From Nephrocerus scutellatus (lineage: Eukaryota > Arthropoda > Insecta > Diptera > Pipunculidae), in contig OX352762.1 in assembly GCA_947095585.1 (NCBI GenBank), positions 28,930,669 through 28,994,668 on the forward strand: DNA of 64,000 nt, in the 5' to 3' direction. The translations under genes and the position numbers were made by a program. Shown in pieces: positions 1 through 11,542 of this stretch (position 1 is its first letter; the number at the start of each line of letters is the position of its first letter). The notes under the pieces were generated by a model. That model saw only the letters and a list, made by a program, of their open reading frames with translations. It was not told where the DNA came from and searched no databases.

Positions 1-73
1 AATGTGCGTAATAGTAAAAAAGTCGAATCGATTATGAACATTCCATTTCATCTTTAAGTAATATGTATGTATT

Positions 74-345
74 TTGCTTACTAATGTCTCATTCCAATTG
101 CACAAACCGTATCCGAAACAAAACCCATTGGTTAGCTTTCAAAGTGACGGAGTTTTCGAGGTGAACGAGGTGAGTGCCCGATGTACCCGATGGCCGACGG
201 GTAGCAAATTAACATTATCGGTTACAAAACAAAGGTACATAAAATCAAACCGTACTCCGGGCACAGTTCGCAAATGCAAAGTTAATCGGAGACCATGAGA
301 GAGAAATCTTAGCTCACCCACAAATGAACCCAGCAAATGAAACGA
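74..345 (+). repeat. Dispersed repeat, copy 1 (pair with 39885-40150)
   Basis: This stretch aligns in the same orientation with 39885-40150. Shared blocks include an AATTGCACAAAC segment near the left end, a GCCGACGGGTAGCAAA block, CGGTTACAAAAC, AAAATCAAACCGTAC and a GAGAGAAATCTTA block followed by CCACCCA/CACCCACA. The short open frames on either strand show no recognisable domain. I see no terminal repeats, so the element type is not determined. Confidence 0.7.
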
Positions 346-654
346 GGCATAATTGTTTTATGCTTAATTCAACTTACTTACTTATTTACTGAATTGTATT
401 TTTATTTATGTCGTTTTTTGTTGTCGATATCAACTTACAGATAGAACAACAAGTTTTCACAATATTCAGTCATTTGGCGTTTTCATAAATTAGTTCAGAG
501 CAGTCAAAGAGTTCTCAAGAAAAATTCTCGTGTTTCTTATTTGCTCAGAGTATGAGCGTGCTCTAAGTGCTCAGAATAAAATGATCTGAGCATTTTCAAA
601 TTTGACATCTGATGTCAAATGTCTCTTTCGATTATTTTCTCCTACAATAACAAT

Positions 655-748
655 AAGTTACCCAGGATCGAGGGGCTCCCATATCAATTTCTGCGATTAG
701 AGAATTTAGATGAAAAATTTTAATTTTTATTGGTTGTTTTTTTTTGCC
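655..748 (+). repeat. Family A repeat, right-end fragment
   Basis: It contains the diagnostic right end of Family A: an AGAGAATTTA motif, a TGAAAAATTTTAATTTTTAT motif and then GGTTG plus a T run, preceded by the GGGGCTCCCATA block that lies inside other copies. Only the last hundred bases or so are present. The LINE remnant begins immediately to the right. Confidence 0.75.
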
Positions 749-754
749 TTAATT

Positions 755-1735
755 TTTGGTCGTAGGCCGAAGATGAGCATTGCAATTATTTTTGGCTCGT
801 TTAAAATTTGTTCGGTTTGCCTCAGTAGGGTTTGCTTTGTAAAACCGAAAGCATACCTTTCGAATCCTAGAAGCCTCTTTACAGCTCGTCGTACCATCCA
901 TTTTCCTTCAGTTTGATAGACTTATTCCTGAAAGGGATAAACTTTCTCATACCAATAAGGATGATGTTTGTGATTGCATCAGCGGCGGCATCCACGTTGC
1001 TATCGCGAAACAATAGCGACCAGTTAATTATCCCTAAGAAGCCCTCCCAATTGGCTTTCTCGTATTGCCATACTGTTTTTTGGGTTTTTTCTCTTACTGC
1101 GTGGTTTATTAACGAGAAATTAGCTGATACAACACAATGGTCAGACCTAGAGGCGATGTGACGAAGTAATTATCAGGACGAGAAGAGGTAAGGAACAAGT
1201 CAAGGGTGTTTGCAGAATGATTTGCAATGTCACGTATTCGCGAAGCCACCCAGAATTGTGTACATTGAAATCGCCCGCAATAACGATTTCAGTGTTATCA
1301 TCATTTGTGACAATTCTTGCAATTGAATCAGACAGTGCATCAAACTCTCTCTAAGCTGAAACACTAAGTGGGGGCTCCTGTAAAGGAACCAGTAGTGGAT
1401 GTTGTGCCCTTGTACCATTACTCTCAGCCATATAAATTTAATTCCGCATTGGAACATTGACTTGATGGAGGCAAAAGTTTGAACGCAACATCACAACGGA
1501 CATAAATTGCGAGCCCGTGTCGTGGGAAAAATAATTCATTAAAAAAACAGTTTAGCTCATCAAATCCACTGATAGTGGACGGAAAAAAAACATTTTGTCC
1601 GACGCTAATGACATTGTCAGTAAACCTAAATATATAACCGATTTTAACGATACATAATAATTTTACCAGCTCCAACTCCAGATTCCAACAGCGATAGACC
1701 TGTTTACCAACCAGAATACTCGGATGCATAATCGC
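755..1735 (-). pseudogene. Decayed LINE ORF2, endonuclease and linker region
   Basis: Read on the minus strand, this holds broken reading frames of a non-LTR retrotransposon ORF2. Around 1250-1330 the translation contains IVIAGDFNVHNSGW, the catalytic GDFN.H...W block of an APE-type endonuclease. Upstream (1340-1735) are pieces of the endonuclease N-terminus. Downstream (900-1160) are an SDHC-type block and a W.YEKANWEG...W block ending in FIP, typical of the linker before the reverse transcriptase in I/Jockey-like LINEs. No reverse transcriptase catalytic motif follows; the fragment stops near the Family A end. Stops and frameshifts make it a pseudogene. The clade is uncertain. Confidence 0.75.
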
Positions 1736-3700
1736 CTTACCATAAGATGATGCGGTTCAGTACTCGGTACGCAACATTCTTACCTTTAAAAATCTTACAT
1801 GAATAACAATAATATGTACACCAACAATAATGTGCAACTTCCATTTTTATTTCGAATAAATTACAAAAGCTGTGTGTATGTTTTGTTGGATTTTTCTTCA
1901 ATCTACTATATGAACAATTTAATTAAAAGTTAACAATTTTTTTTAAATCTTCAACTAAATTAATCAAGAAATACTCTCAAATTTGTTATTTATTTACTTC
2001 AACAATTTTCTAACTGAGAACAAACAAAAGTAGATTAAATTTAAATTAAAAAAAACGTTTAAATTAAATTAAGCACAATTATAAGAAAATGTATAGTTTG
2101 AATAGAATATATTTATTATTATATAAATCGAAATTCCCTGCAATTTCGTTAAAAGTAAAAGTTGAGCGTGTGTGTGTGATTGATAATAGTTGAGCCAAAA
2201 TGTGGTTGTTTATTATCCAAATATGTCTTTATTTACTTTATTGTTATTGTTTCATCCATTTATAATAATATTAATCGCTTAGGTCTACGTGTGTATAAAA
2301 ACAACATTAATCAAAAGCCAATTATCAAAATAGTTAATGTTGTCCGGCATGGATCATCGCCGTTCTAGCTAACTATACACTTTCGTTGTTCGGTGCAGGT
2401 GTTCCGTTTGTCGGTTTTTGCACGTCACGGAATAATCGCCATCACCAAATTTGTTTATAAAAACTTACAATTTTTTCAACTTGCGCAACGCAATAACGAT
2501 TAAAACGATGTTTGTGGTTTAGCTAAAACAAAACACGGAAATTTCCAGACGATTTTGAATTGGTTTTGTCGTTCATTCATTATTTGTTTGTTGTTGTTGT
2601 AGCAACTCCAGGTTTGGGAGTGGATCCAAGTGATCCAATCTCAAACCTGTTGTTGTGTTGACGATCTTTGGCCAAATGTCTTGATAGGTAGGCAGGTCCT
2701 TTCAAGGCGTAGAACCAATCGTCATGGAACGGTTGTTTGTTGTTCATTTATTTGTACCCTCGATGTTTCCTGTATATTCAACAGCGAACATCGAACACCG
2801 AAGGAAACAACGAAAGTGTAAAGACACAACTATAATCCACGATGGAACATTCTTTTTTGATTTGCTTATTTATTTATTTATTACTTTATAGTTTATGTTG
2901 CGGCACTTGTGAATGTGAATTAACTGTTAGTATTTCATTTTGATTTTCTGTATACCAATTTATTATATCAATAAATAATAACAAAAAAAAATCCTGGCTA
3001 TTGCATACTTGGTCTATTGTAAGGACATTGTGTGTGTGGGTGTTTGTGTGTAAATAAATCTCTCTAATTATTAAATATAAAAAATTGTACTATTGCATTG
3101 TATGGAGGATATAGTGTGGGGGATAGTTGTGTGAGTTGTGTTTGTAATAAATTTGTTCGTTTGGTTATAATCTCAATTACTCTTTTGAAGCATATTGTCA
3201 TTTAACAATCAGCTATATCAGCAATCGTAAGCGAAACAACAAAATTTGGCTGCATGATGGTAAGTCTCGCATTGTATGTCATTTTGAAGAAATGAGACGA
3301 TAAAAATGTAATGAATCCGAATAAGTAGTAGTTGTCACAAATGCGAGCACCTCCAGCACACATTCTAACGGTATTACATATATAAAACTGTGTGCACCCA
3401 ATTAGGGAATATTAACAAGTTAATTACATACTTAAAATATTTAACAGTTTAGTTATCTTTTGGTAACTGTGTAAAAACTGAAATGTAACTACAAGGTGCA
3501 TTCAAAGTAATAATTAATAGCATTTTGTAATAGTTAATAGGTAATAATGTATATAAATATGTGTGGTTATTGTTCTTGTATATGAGGTAATGGAAATTTG
3601 AAAAATTTTGTAAACCGGTCTATGGCATAAAATTGCAGGATTGTCTGTGTTATGTGCGAAAGCACGAATGCCTTACATAACACATAAGATATAGCATATC
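1736..3700. other. Intergenic, AT-rich, no gene recognised
   Basis: I find no convincing coding region, RNA gene or terminal-repeat element. The short open frames lack recognisable domains. A few TG-rich runs occur near 2165-2180 and 3025-3140. The right part lies just downstream of the SNRNP27 stop codon and probably holds its 3' UTR, but I see no clear AATAAA on the minus strand close to the stop. Confidence 0.5.
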
Positions 3701-3713
3701 GCTGGTGTGGTGA

Positions 3714-6700
3714 CTATGCAACAAAGTCCAATGGTCGGTTGAAACCACCCTTGCGATTCATGTACTGTCGGTACTTTCGTTTCAAAATGACGTGCACTTC
3801 TCCGGCATCGTTACCTTCGACTTTTTTATTTTTGGTCGTGTCGAATGTGCAGAAGCCCATTGTTTTTAGCATCTCAATTTCTTCTGGTGATTTCCCTTCC
3901 AAATCGGCTTCACTAATCTTTGGCCTTTCGGCTCGTACGCGTGACGTTGTTGCTGATGCATGTCCTCTGGACCGAGACCGGGACCTACTGCTCGCGTACC
4001 AAGTGGTGAAAATCATTTTTATTAGTTATGTTATAGAATTATAAGTTAATTTAACAAAATAAATTAATTAGTCAATTTAAACAGAAAAGGATATGATTGA
4101 TGTGGTAACTGAAGAACTGAAGAAGATAAAATTGCCCAGAAGGTGCAGACAGCGCGAGTTGAGCTAACATTCTACTCGCAGTTAAAATTGCAATTGGATA
4201 GCGTCGTTCAATTTAAAAACTTATATAAAAAAATAGAGAACTAGCAATTATGCTAAACAAGGAATCAGTTAAATTTGTTTGAAGAATACTACGGCAATGA
4301 AAACTATTCCAATTTTTGGAAAAAACATATTTATTTTCCTTTCCACACTTTATCGTAATACATGTAATAAAAAAAAGTCCGTAACATATTTCATTTTCAT
4401 CGACATGCCTACGACATATCCTCGATTAAAGCTGCTCTTAACTTTGTTGTTACCGTCGACGGCTGTGCTTGGTTCAATTTGAAGACGCTCTCGATAACAG
4501 AAATTTCCGTTGCTGTGGTATTCATGCCACAGAATGAAATCCAATCGTTGACAACCATCCCGGCTGCAAGTACTTCACTGCCTCGATTCACAGTGCCAGC
4601 AACTAGAGGAACTTGCAACAGAGACGACAATTCGTCTTGATCTTGTATTGTTGTTTTTGGATGAACCATTCCACCCTGATTGCTTAGAACTGTGTATGAA
4701 CCTACAAGCGTATTATCTGCAATTGTCTGTCTAAAGACCTCGACTTTTAAAACATCACCGATAATCTCTTCTGTTTCCTTGTCCAAATCAGGATGAACCA
4801 ACGCAACGTAATCGTTGCAAGCTATCACATTTCCAAGAGCCGACAGACGTTCTTCAACACGCTGTACTTTTACTGTATCCGGCAAACTGTTGCGAATATG
4901 TTGAAGTTCCACATCGCTGGTTGAATGTGGGACCAAAAGACCATTACGATTTCCAACTGAGAGACGTCCAATTATGCGGCAACCACCGATGCTAGCATGA
5001 ACCACAGGAATTGTTTCAGCTAATTCCGACTCGAAGACGCTGTAGAATGTTTCGGAACCTCCAATTGCAACAAGACAATAGGTGTTGGTCAATTTTGTGA
5101 ATACTCCGATGTCATCATTATTTTCAAATTGTACACGTAATGCCATTTTGATGTTGTTATATTTACTCCAAAACAAATAATTTAGAAAATTTTCGTTTTG
5201 AGAAACGAAAGAATTAATAAAATTAAACAAATACAAAATTTTATGAAGTTCGAACTTTTCGTCACTGTCGCGTCCAATTCACGTGGGAATGCAAGTTTTT
5301 CTGACATCTTGTCAAAAATTAAAAGACGCGCAAAATGTCAGAGAAGTGAAAAATTGAAATTCACAATAGATCTGTCCGCACTCAAAAGTAGTAAAAAGGC
5401 TGCGGTGAAGAATTCAGCAACAGCGCAACTTGTGCTGCACAAAAAAATTACAGCCAGTCGGTTTCAATGAAATTGCGACTGTATTGAAAATAAAATGACA
5501 TTAAAAGTGGCTGCGTAAACTGCGCAGTCGACTGCATTTTTATCCGATACGCTGCGCTTCTTTGGCTGTAAAATTAAATTTTTGACTAACATGCAGCATC
5601 GGCTGAATTCTTGACCGCAACCTAATTAGTGCTAATTGTTACGACTTTTTACTCAAAAGCGTTCCCGTACTCAAAAAAAAAGCAAAAGAGAGCGGGAAAT
5701 AGAAAGTAACTTATGTTAAATTTTTTAACATAAAAACTCTACCCCAGAACGCGCTCGAACACAGAACTTTTCAAAAAGGAAATCCAACACGAAAGGCGAA
5801 AATCTTTTGTTTACATTTCTTTGTTGCATTGTGCTAGTATAAAGTGGGGTAAATCTCCCAAAATATCAAGAACTGCTTTAGCTCTACGGTAGAGTCGTTT
5901 TGAAGGGGAAACGAACAACTTGACAGCCAAAAAAAAAAATATGGGGCAGAGTTTTACGAAAAAAAATTAACATTAATTTCCCCTCCAGGCGATTTTGCCA
6001 AATTTTACTACAAAAAATTCTGTAACATGTGAACATTCTGTCAAAACGAATTTATTGAAAACTAACTTATGTGGCGTTCATTTTTTCTTTCTTTCTTGGC
6101 GCTAAGCGGAAAAAAATGTGCAATCGCACGTTTTGACACGAATTTGTGTCGAAATGGTCGCATAAATGCCACGATGACGATAAGAATTATAACAATGTTT
6201 TTATTTTAAAATTTTAACATAAGCAAACAAATCGAGTGCACTTTTGAGAAAGTGAGTGCTGTATATTTGCACTTTTTTTTTTTAAAAAAAAAGACATAAA
6301 TAAATATATAAATAATTAGGCCGCTTAGAAAGCGATACTTATTTAAGACCTACAGACTTATTTGCCGCCATCTTAAATAAGTGAGTGAAGTAAGTTCGAA
6401 ACGACGAAACGAAATCACTGACTTATTTTGACAGCTGCATTTAAACAACAAATAATTGCTTTGAATAAAAATCGAAAAAAATGATGTGATTTAGATTTTG
6501 AATAAGTCAGGTTCCACAAATGTCTTCGTTTCGAAAACAGCCATGATTGTAAATGTTGAATTTTTGCTTAATTGCTTTTTGTGGTTTTTGCGTTCCCATA
6601 CTTTTTGTGTGCTTGCTCTCTCAGAGATTTTTTGTTAATTGTCTCTTTTACCAACTTTTACTACAAAAAGTAAGGTGTTTAAGTTTTGTATTCGCACTAA

Positions 6701-7678
6701 GCGAGATTTCATGGAAAAAGCTTCCATGCCTTCAAAGCTTCATGTTAAACAAATTGTGAACTAAAAATGTAATATTCTATAGAAAAGTATTATTTCTACT
6801 ACTACCTACTACTAACCCTCTGAGCAATTTTCCTCGGAAATAATTATATATATATTAACCACTATAACCTGTATTTAAGGCGCTTTACCCACTGAAACCA
6901 AACCCTTTTCAAACAATTGCCTAATATATATAAATTATTATTATATTATTTCAAGTTTGAACAAAAAATCAATGTTTATTTTTATTTATATCAATTTAAA
7001 AAACCTCGATATTATTAATAAAAAAATTTCTTTGAAATCCTTAGTAGATAAAAAACGATTTTTTGTCAAACCGGAGAGAACACATTAAATTATTTTAAAT
7101 TCTTTCTGATATATACTTTATTTTTTTGACTGAAAATAAATAATATTTTAGGCATTTTTAACCCGAAAAATGTTTTTGTTTAAGATTTACGACTTTTGTT
7201 ATTAAAATAACGAATAAATTTTGAAGCAGAATACAGAATGCAAAGAACATTTTACATTTTCGGTGGGCAAGCCAAACCGTAATAGGTAAAAACTGTCAAC
7301 TTTTCTCGGTTTTGGTGTTATACGGTTTTTGTGGGTAAAACATATTATTAAAAACTATTTTTCTATTTCTAAAAAAATTAAATAAAAACTTATGGCGGTA
7401 TTTTTATACTTATGCTTTGAACATGGTTTGAATACACTACACTTTTGCCTTATTCACCTCGACCGTCTTCGGCTTGATCTGTCTCTTTCACGGCTGCGAC
7501 TCCTGTCGCGGTCTCTTTCGCGTGAACGCCGCCGAATTGAACGATGATGGCTACTACTTCCACCAGCACCTTCATCTCTTGTACGTTCACGGTCACGTGA
7601 TCGTCGCTCTCGACGTTTTTTACGTTCTGAGCGTTCTTTTTCGCGCCGCCTTTCTACTGGAGATGGACTGCGGCCCAT
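3714..7678 (-). CDS. SNRNP27: U4/U6.U5 small nuclear ribonucleoprotein 27 kDa protein (SNRNP27), two coding exons
   Basis: SNRNP27 is a component of the spliceosomal U4/U6.U5 tri-snRNP in the nucleus. Exon 1 (7678-7458) starts [13 protein letters not shown] and is almost entirely an Arg/Ser/Asp/Glu-rich RS domain. It ends at a good donor (AG|GTGAAT), splitting a codon after two bases. Exon 2 (about 3987-3714) continues the RS stretch, then carries the conserved C-terminal domain: [20 protein letters not shown], then [14 protein letters not shown], then [20 protein letters not shown] and a short end. Three AG acceptors within about six bases (CGAG, GCAG, AGTAG) all keep phase; the middle one gives 164 residues, close to the 155 of the human protein. 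The 3.47-kb intron contains the whole eIF6 gene on the same strand plus MITEs. The C-terminal motif makes the family assignment firm; the exact acceptor is inferred. Confidence 0.9.
4330..4335 (-). terminator. Polyadenylation signal AATAAA for eIF6
   Basis: The plus-strand TTTATT gives AATAAA on the minus strand, about 75 bases past the eIF6 stop codon. It lies inside the SNRNP27 intron, so SNRNP27 pre-mRNA must pass through it without being cut. Confidence 0.55.
4409..5146 (-). CDS. eIF6: Eukaryotic translation initiation factor 6 (eIF6), intronless
   Basis: eIF6 binds the 60S ribosomal subunit at the intersubunit face, blocks premature joining to 40S, and is needed for 60S biogenesis in the nucleolus and cytoplasm. 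The 245-residue product matches the usual full length and the family pattern throughout: [20 protein letters not shown] at the start, then the repeated pentein modules with [67 protein letters not shown] and a [19 protein letters not shown] segment. The frame is open 30 codons further upstream, but the MALRVQFE methionine is the conserved family start. No stop or frameshift interrupts it. It is nested in the 3.5-kb intron of SNRNP27 on the same strand, and must therefore have its own promoter in the region above 5150. The lack of introns could be ancestral or could mean retroposition; I cannot tell from this window. Confidence 0.96.
   Translation of the reverse strand: MALRVQFENNDDIGVFTKLTNTYCLVAIGGSETFYSVFESELAETIPVVHASIGGCRIIGRLSVGNRNGLLVPHSTSDVELQHIRNSLPDTVKVQRVEERLSALGNVIACNDYVALVHPDLDKETEEIIGDVLKVEVFRQTIADNTLVGSYTVLSNQGGMVHPKTTIQDQDELSSLLQVPLVAGTVNRGSEVLAAGMVVNDWISFCGMNTTATEISVIESVFKLNQAQPSTVTTKLRAALIEDMS
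5191..5210. other. Short perfect hairpin upstream of eIF6
   Basis: TTTCGTTT and AAACGAAA form an 8-bp perfect stem around a 4-base loop, 45-65 bases upstream of the eIF6 start codon. It could lie in the 5' leader or promoter; no function is shown. Confidence 0.4.
5398..5623 (-). mobile_element. MITE, family B, copy 1
   Basis: The ends are inverted repeats: left GGCTGCGGTGAAGAATTCAG, right (reverse complement) GGTTGCGGTCAAGAATTCAG. The interior is related to 11287-11542 in the opposite orientation, sharing GACTGCGCAGTTTACGCAGC and the TTTTTTTGTGCAGCACAAG block. It is about 226 bp with no coding capacity, so it is a non-autonomous inverted-repeat element. It lies in the SNRNP27 intron. A target-site duplication is not clear. 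Confidence 0.75.
5733..5955. mobile_element. MITE with AAAACTCTRCCCC terminal inverted repeats
   Basis: It begins AAAACTCTACCCC and ends GGGGCAGAGTTTT, a 13-bp terminal inverted repeat with one mismatch. Inside are blocks found again in the 21.0-22.3 kb cluster: GAAAATCTTTTGTTTACATT, a GTGGGGTAAATCTCCCAAA block, and AACGAACAACTTGACAGCC. At about 223 bp with no open frame, it is a non-autonomous element. Confidence 0.7.
5956..7450. other. Remainder of SNRNP27 intron, with a repeat fragment
   Basis: 5985-6060 aligns with 21080-21130 (CCCTCCAKGCGA..TGC then a TGTGAACA block), so the repeat around 5.7-6.1 kb is a fragment of the same family as the 21-kb cluster. From about 6100 to 7450 I see only AT-rich sequence, including A and T runs near 6273-6300, and no gene. 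Confidence 0.5.
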
Positions 7679-7689
7679 TTTTATATTTG

Positions 7690-9290
7690 TTTCTTTTTAT
7701 TCTTAGAAGATCACCAAGTTTGAAGCTCACAATCAAATTTCCTAATAATAATAAGAAAATATACAATAAAACATTAAGAAATTTATAATTTAAAGAATTA
7801 CTAGAATCTTAAAATTAACTTTTTCTTAATTGTAATTGGTCGTTATGCAGCAGAAATCACTAAGAAAACCAGCTTTTATAATTTTAATGGAAAAAGAAAG
7901 ATTTATTGTGAATTTTACAAAATAATTGAAAATGTCCCAAACCAGAATTCTAAAACAAGATTTCATTTAATACAGTCAGCTGTTCTAGACATGTATAGAA
8001 CAAAACTGTAATATATCTTTAATGACCAATTGTTGACCGAGTTTAATTTTATTCAATAGAGAATTGTAATTTTCTGTTCCTTCTATATATATATTTAGTA
8101 ATAAAATTAAAAATTTCCTTCTTAGCTTAAGTTTGTTCGTAAATAAGATAAACGTAAGATAAATAATAATTTCATTGTTTTATTTTTTGATATACATACT
8201 GGAACGAGTTTTTAAAAAATTTCTTTATTTTCGATCAAAAATAACTAAATAAATTAAATAATTAATAGTTCGCATCCAATTTTATTTTATAACATGGGTA
8301 TTTTAAAAATTTGACAATAATAATACATATAACTTCATCTGAGCATTAAGTTTTGGCAACTCTATTTGGATTTTGACCGACAACAATTTTAAGCGTCAAC
8401 AAAAGAAATAGCATGGCATTGGTACGGCACACATGCATCTATAAATATAAAGTTTAAAACTTACCGCGTTTTAATGCCGTGCCATACAAACTTTAGTGAC
8501 ACCGGCATTAAAAAACACAAATTAAACTTAAACTCTGGTTCCCGCGCTCGAGCTACACCAGAAAGAAACCGAATTACACTATTTCTTCACTTCCCTATAT
8601 TAAATATCAGTGCTGCTTAGAGCCTTCGGCCGCTCTTTCACAATGCCCTCCTCCTGGAGCAATGTTGACTCCGTAATCTGCGTGGTTCTTGTTTCTCTTT
8701 AATTTTTATTTGTGTGTAATAAACCAGAAAAGTATCCGGTTTTTCAACCACGATTTTTCATCAATTTGTTTAAGGCTGAGTTTACACGTTATTTCTAAAA
8801 ACTACTAATTAGCTACAATTGCATTCGCTGTTTTATTATAAGTAATCAGATTTTATGTACTAAAAATTGTGGCCTTTTTACTACAATTTTTTTTATATTG
8901 AAAACATATAATTATTAATATGGTTTAGTGAAGTGAAGAAATTTTTAAAAAATATAAAGTTTTATTAGCTTTTTAGTTTTTGCACATAACATAGGCAAAT
9001 TGATATTAAAAAATCTAATTTATTTATATTATGTATTTAACATTTAATGTTTATTTAGCTCTTTTTTATATTTATATTCACATTTCTCACACTGCGAAAA
9101 TGCTAATTAGGTGTTATAGTTTTTTTGACGTGACAACGTCTCACTACAAGGTATATGGGGGTGCATGTTCAAAAAGTAAAATGTTAAATGTCCCACTGTT
9201 GTGGTCACTGTTAATGCTCACACTGTAAGGTGAGACACTGTTAAATGTGCGACTGTTGTGATCACTATTAAATATAACAAAATTTAAATG
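7690..9290. other. Upstream of SNRNP27; possible 5' UTR exon donor, otherwise AT-rich
   Basis: No coding gene recognised. On the minus strand a good donor-like site, CGCG|GTAAGTTT, lies at 8465/8464 after a less AT-rich stretch (8466-8620), which could be a 5' untranslated exon of SNRNP27 spliced to a site just upstream of its start codon. No strong acceptor is visible there, so this is weak. 9120-9290 holds short degenerate repeats of a CACTGTTAAATG motif before the satellite array begins. Confidence 0.3.
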
Positions 9291-9294
9291 TCAG

Positions 9295-11015
9295 TACTTT
9301 GGGAACTAAGCCATTTCACAAGAGATTCGCATGAAATTCGGAATGTAGGACTAAGATGTGACTATAAGACTTGTTCCTATGGAAATTCTGGGATCTGGCC
9401 AATAGGGTCTGGGATTTTTGGAACCAAGCCATTTCTCAAGGGATTCGTATGAAACTCGGAATGTAGGACTAAGATGTGACTATAAGACTTGTTCCTATGG
9501 AAATTCTGGGATCTGGCCAATAGGGTCTGGGATTTTTGGAAACAAGCCATTTCTCAAGGGATTCGTATGAAACTCGGAATGTAGGACTAAGATGTGACTA
9601 TAAGACTTGTTCCTATGGAAATTCTGGGATCTGGCCAATAGGGTCTGGGATTTTTGGAACCAAGTCATTTCTCAAGGGATTCGTATGAAACTCGGAATGT
9701 AGGACTAATATGTGACTATAAGACTTGTTCCTATGGAAATTCTGGAATATGATTATTATGGTCTGGAATTTCTGGAGCAAATCAATTTCTCAAGCGATTC
9801 GGATGAAATTCGGAATGTAGGTTTAAGATGCGACTATAAGACTTGTTCCTATAGAAATTCTGGGATCTGGCCAATAGGGTCTGGGATTTTTGGAACCAAG
9901 CCATTTCTCAAGGGATTCGTATGAAACTCGGAATGTAGAACAAATATGTGACTATAAAATTTCTTCCTATGGAAATTCTGGAATATGATCATTATTGTCT
10001 GGAATATCTGGAGCAAAGCAATTTTTCAAGCGATTTGCATGAAATTCGGAATGTAGGACTAAGATGTGACTATAAGATTTCTTCCTATGGAAACTCTGGA
10101 ATATGATCATTATTGTTTGGAATTTCTGGAACAAAGCAATTTTTCAAGCGATTCGCATGAAATTTGGAATGTAGGACTAAGATGTGACTATAATATTTCT
10201 TCCTATGGAACTTCTGGAATATGATCATTATTGTCTGGAATTTCTGGAGCAAAGCAATTTTTCAAGCGACTCGTATGAAATTCGGAATGTAGGACTAAGA
10301 TGCGACTATAAGATTTCTTCCTATGGAAATTCTGGAATATGATCATTATTGTCTGGAATTTCTAGAACAAAGCAATTTTTCAAGCGATTTGCATGAAATT
10401 CGGAATGTAGGATTAAGTTGTGACTATAAGATTTCTTCCTATGGAAATTCTGAAATATAATCATTATTGTCTGGAATTTCTGGATCAAAGCAATTTCTCA
10501 AGCGATTCGCATGAAATACGGAATGTAGGCCTAAGATGCGACTATAAGATTTCTTCTTATGGAACTTCTGGAATATGATCATTATTGTCTGGAATTTTTG
10601 GAAAAAAGCAATTTTTAAAGCGATTCGCATGAAATCGCAATTTTTCAAGCGATTAGCATGAAATTCGGAATGTAGGACTAAGATGTGACTATAAGATTCT
10701 TCCTATGGAGATTCTGGAATATGATCATTATTGTCTGGAATCTCGGGAACACAGCAATTTTTTAAGCGATTCGCATAAAATTCGAAATGTAGGACTTAGA
10801 TGCGAATATATGACTGGTTCCTATGGAAATCCTGGATTATGATCATTATGGGCTGTAATTTCGGAAACAAAGCATTTTCCCAAGCGGTTCGCATGAAATT
10901 CGGAATGTAGTACTAACTACTAGTACTAGTGCGATTATAAGACTTCTTCCTATGGAAATTCTTGAATATGATCATTATGGTCTGGAATTTCGAGAACTAA
11001 GCAATTTCTCAAGCG
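9295..11015 (+). repeat. 119-bp satellite-like tandem array, about 14 copies
   Basis: A unit of about 119 bp is repeated head to tail. The block CGGAATGTAGG recurs at roughly 9339, 9458, 9577, 9697, 9815, 9930, 10050, 10168, 10286, 10405, 10523, 10670, 10785 and 10903. Two subtypes are seen. Type 1 (first three copies) has GGATCTGGCCAATAGGGTCT and GGAACCAAGCCATTT. Type 2 (most later copies) has GGAATATGATCATTATTGTC and GGAGCAAAGCAATTTTTC. One type 1 half-unit reappears near 9855-9925 among type 2 copies. An extra 30-bp partial duplication lies near 10620-10660. No reading frame runs through the array. Confidence 0.93.
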
Positions 11016-11286
11016 ACTCGTGCCTTTTAATTTAATCGTAATATTGGCCACAACGTCAAAGACAGCTCTTACTTCTCCTACTACTATTGACGCAACTGCA
11101 TTACTATGTTTGTGCAGCGATATGCAGTGTTTAGTATGTCACAATAAATTGTTATGAACATTTAAATCAGCTTATAAATTATTTATTCTTTTGTATGTGA
11201 TGTGATTGATGATCATGTATGTGGTTTCAATAACATACAATCAAGCTCAAGCTATGAGCAGAACGAAACAAACATATGCAGTAGTA

Positions 11287-11542
11287 GGCTGCGGTCAAGA
11301 ATTCAGCCGTTGCTGCACTTGGTCAAAAATGCACTTTTCAGCCAATGCAGTAAAGAAAAATCGGCTGCGCAGTTTACGCAGCTACTTAAAATTGGATGCA
11401 AATAGTAAAATGTAAATGTCAAATTGTCGCCCTACAAGCAGACTGTAAGGCGGTTTAAAATGTAGCCGCAATTTCGTGCATACCGACTGCCATTTTTTTG
11501 TGCAGCACAAGCTGCGAAGCTTCTTAATTCTTTACCGCAGGC
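11287..11542 (+). mobile_element. MITE, family B, copy 2
   Basis: It starts GGCTGCGGTCAAGAATTCAG and ends ..CTTTACCGCAGGC, an imperfect terminal inverted repeat. The interior matches 5398-5623 in reverse orientation. The flanks read GTAGTA on the left and GTAGTGA on the right, which could be a short target-site duplication, but this is ambiguous. About 256 bp, no coding capacity. Confidence 0.75.

Noticed and set aside
7474..7788. 104-codon plus-strand open frame
   Set aside because: It is antisense to the RS-rich first exon of SNRNP27.
9712..9924. 70-codon open frame in the satellite
   Set aside because: It crosses one repeat unit only and is not conserved in the other units.
9295..11015. 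CRISPR-like regular spacing
   Set aside because: The whole 119-bp unit repeats, with no unique spacers, and the context is a eukaryotic genome.
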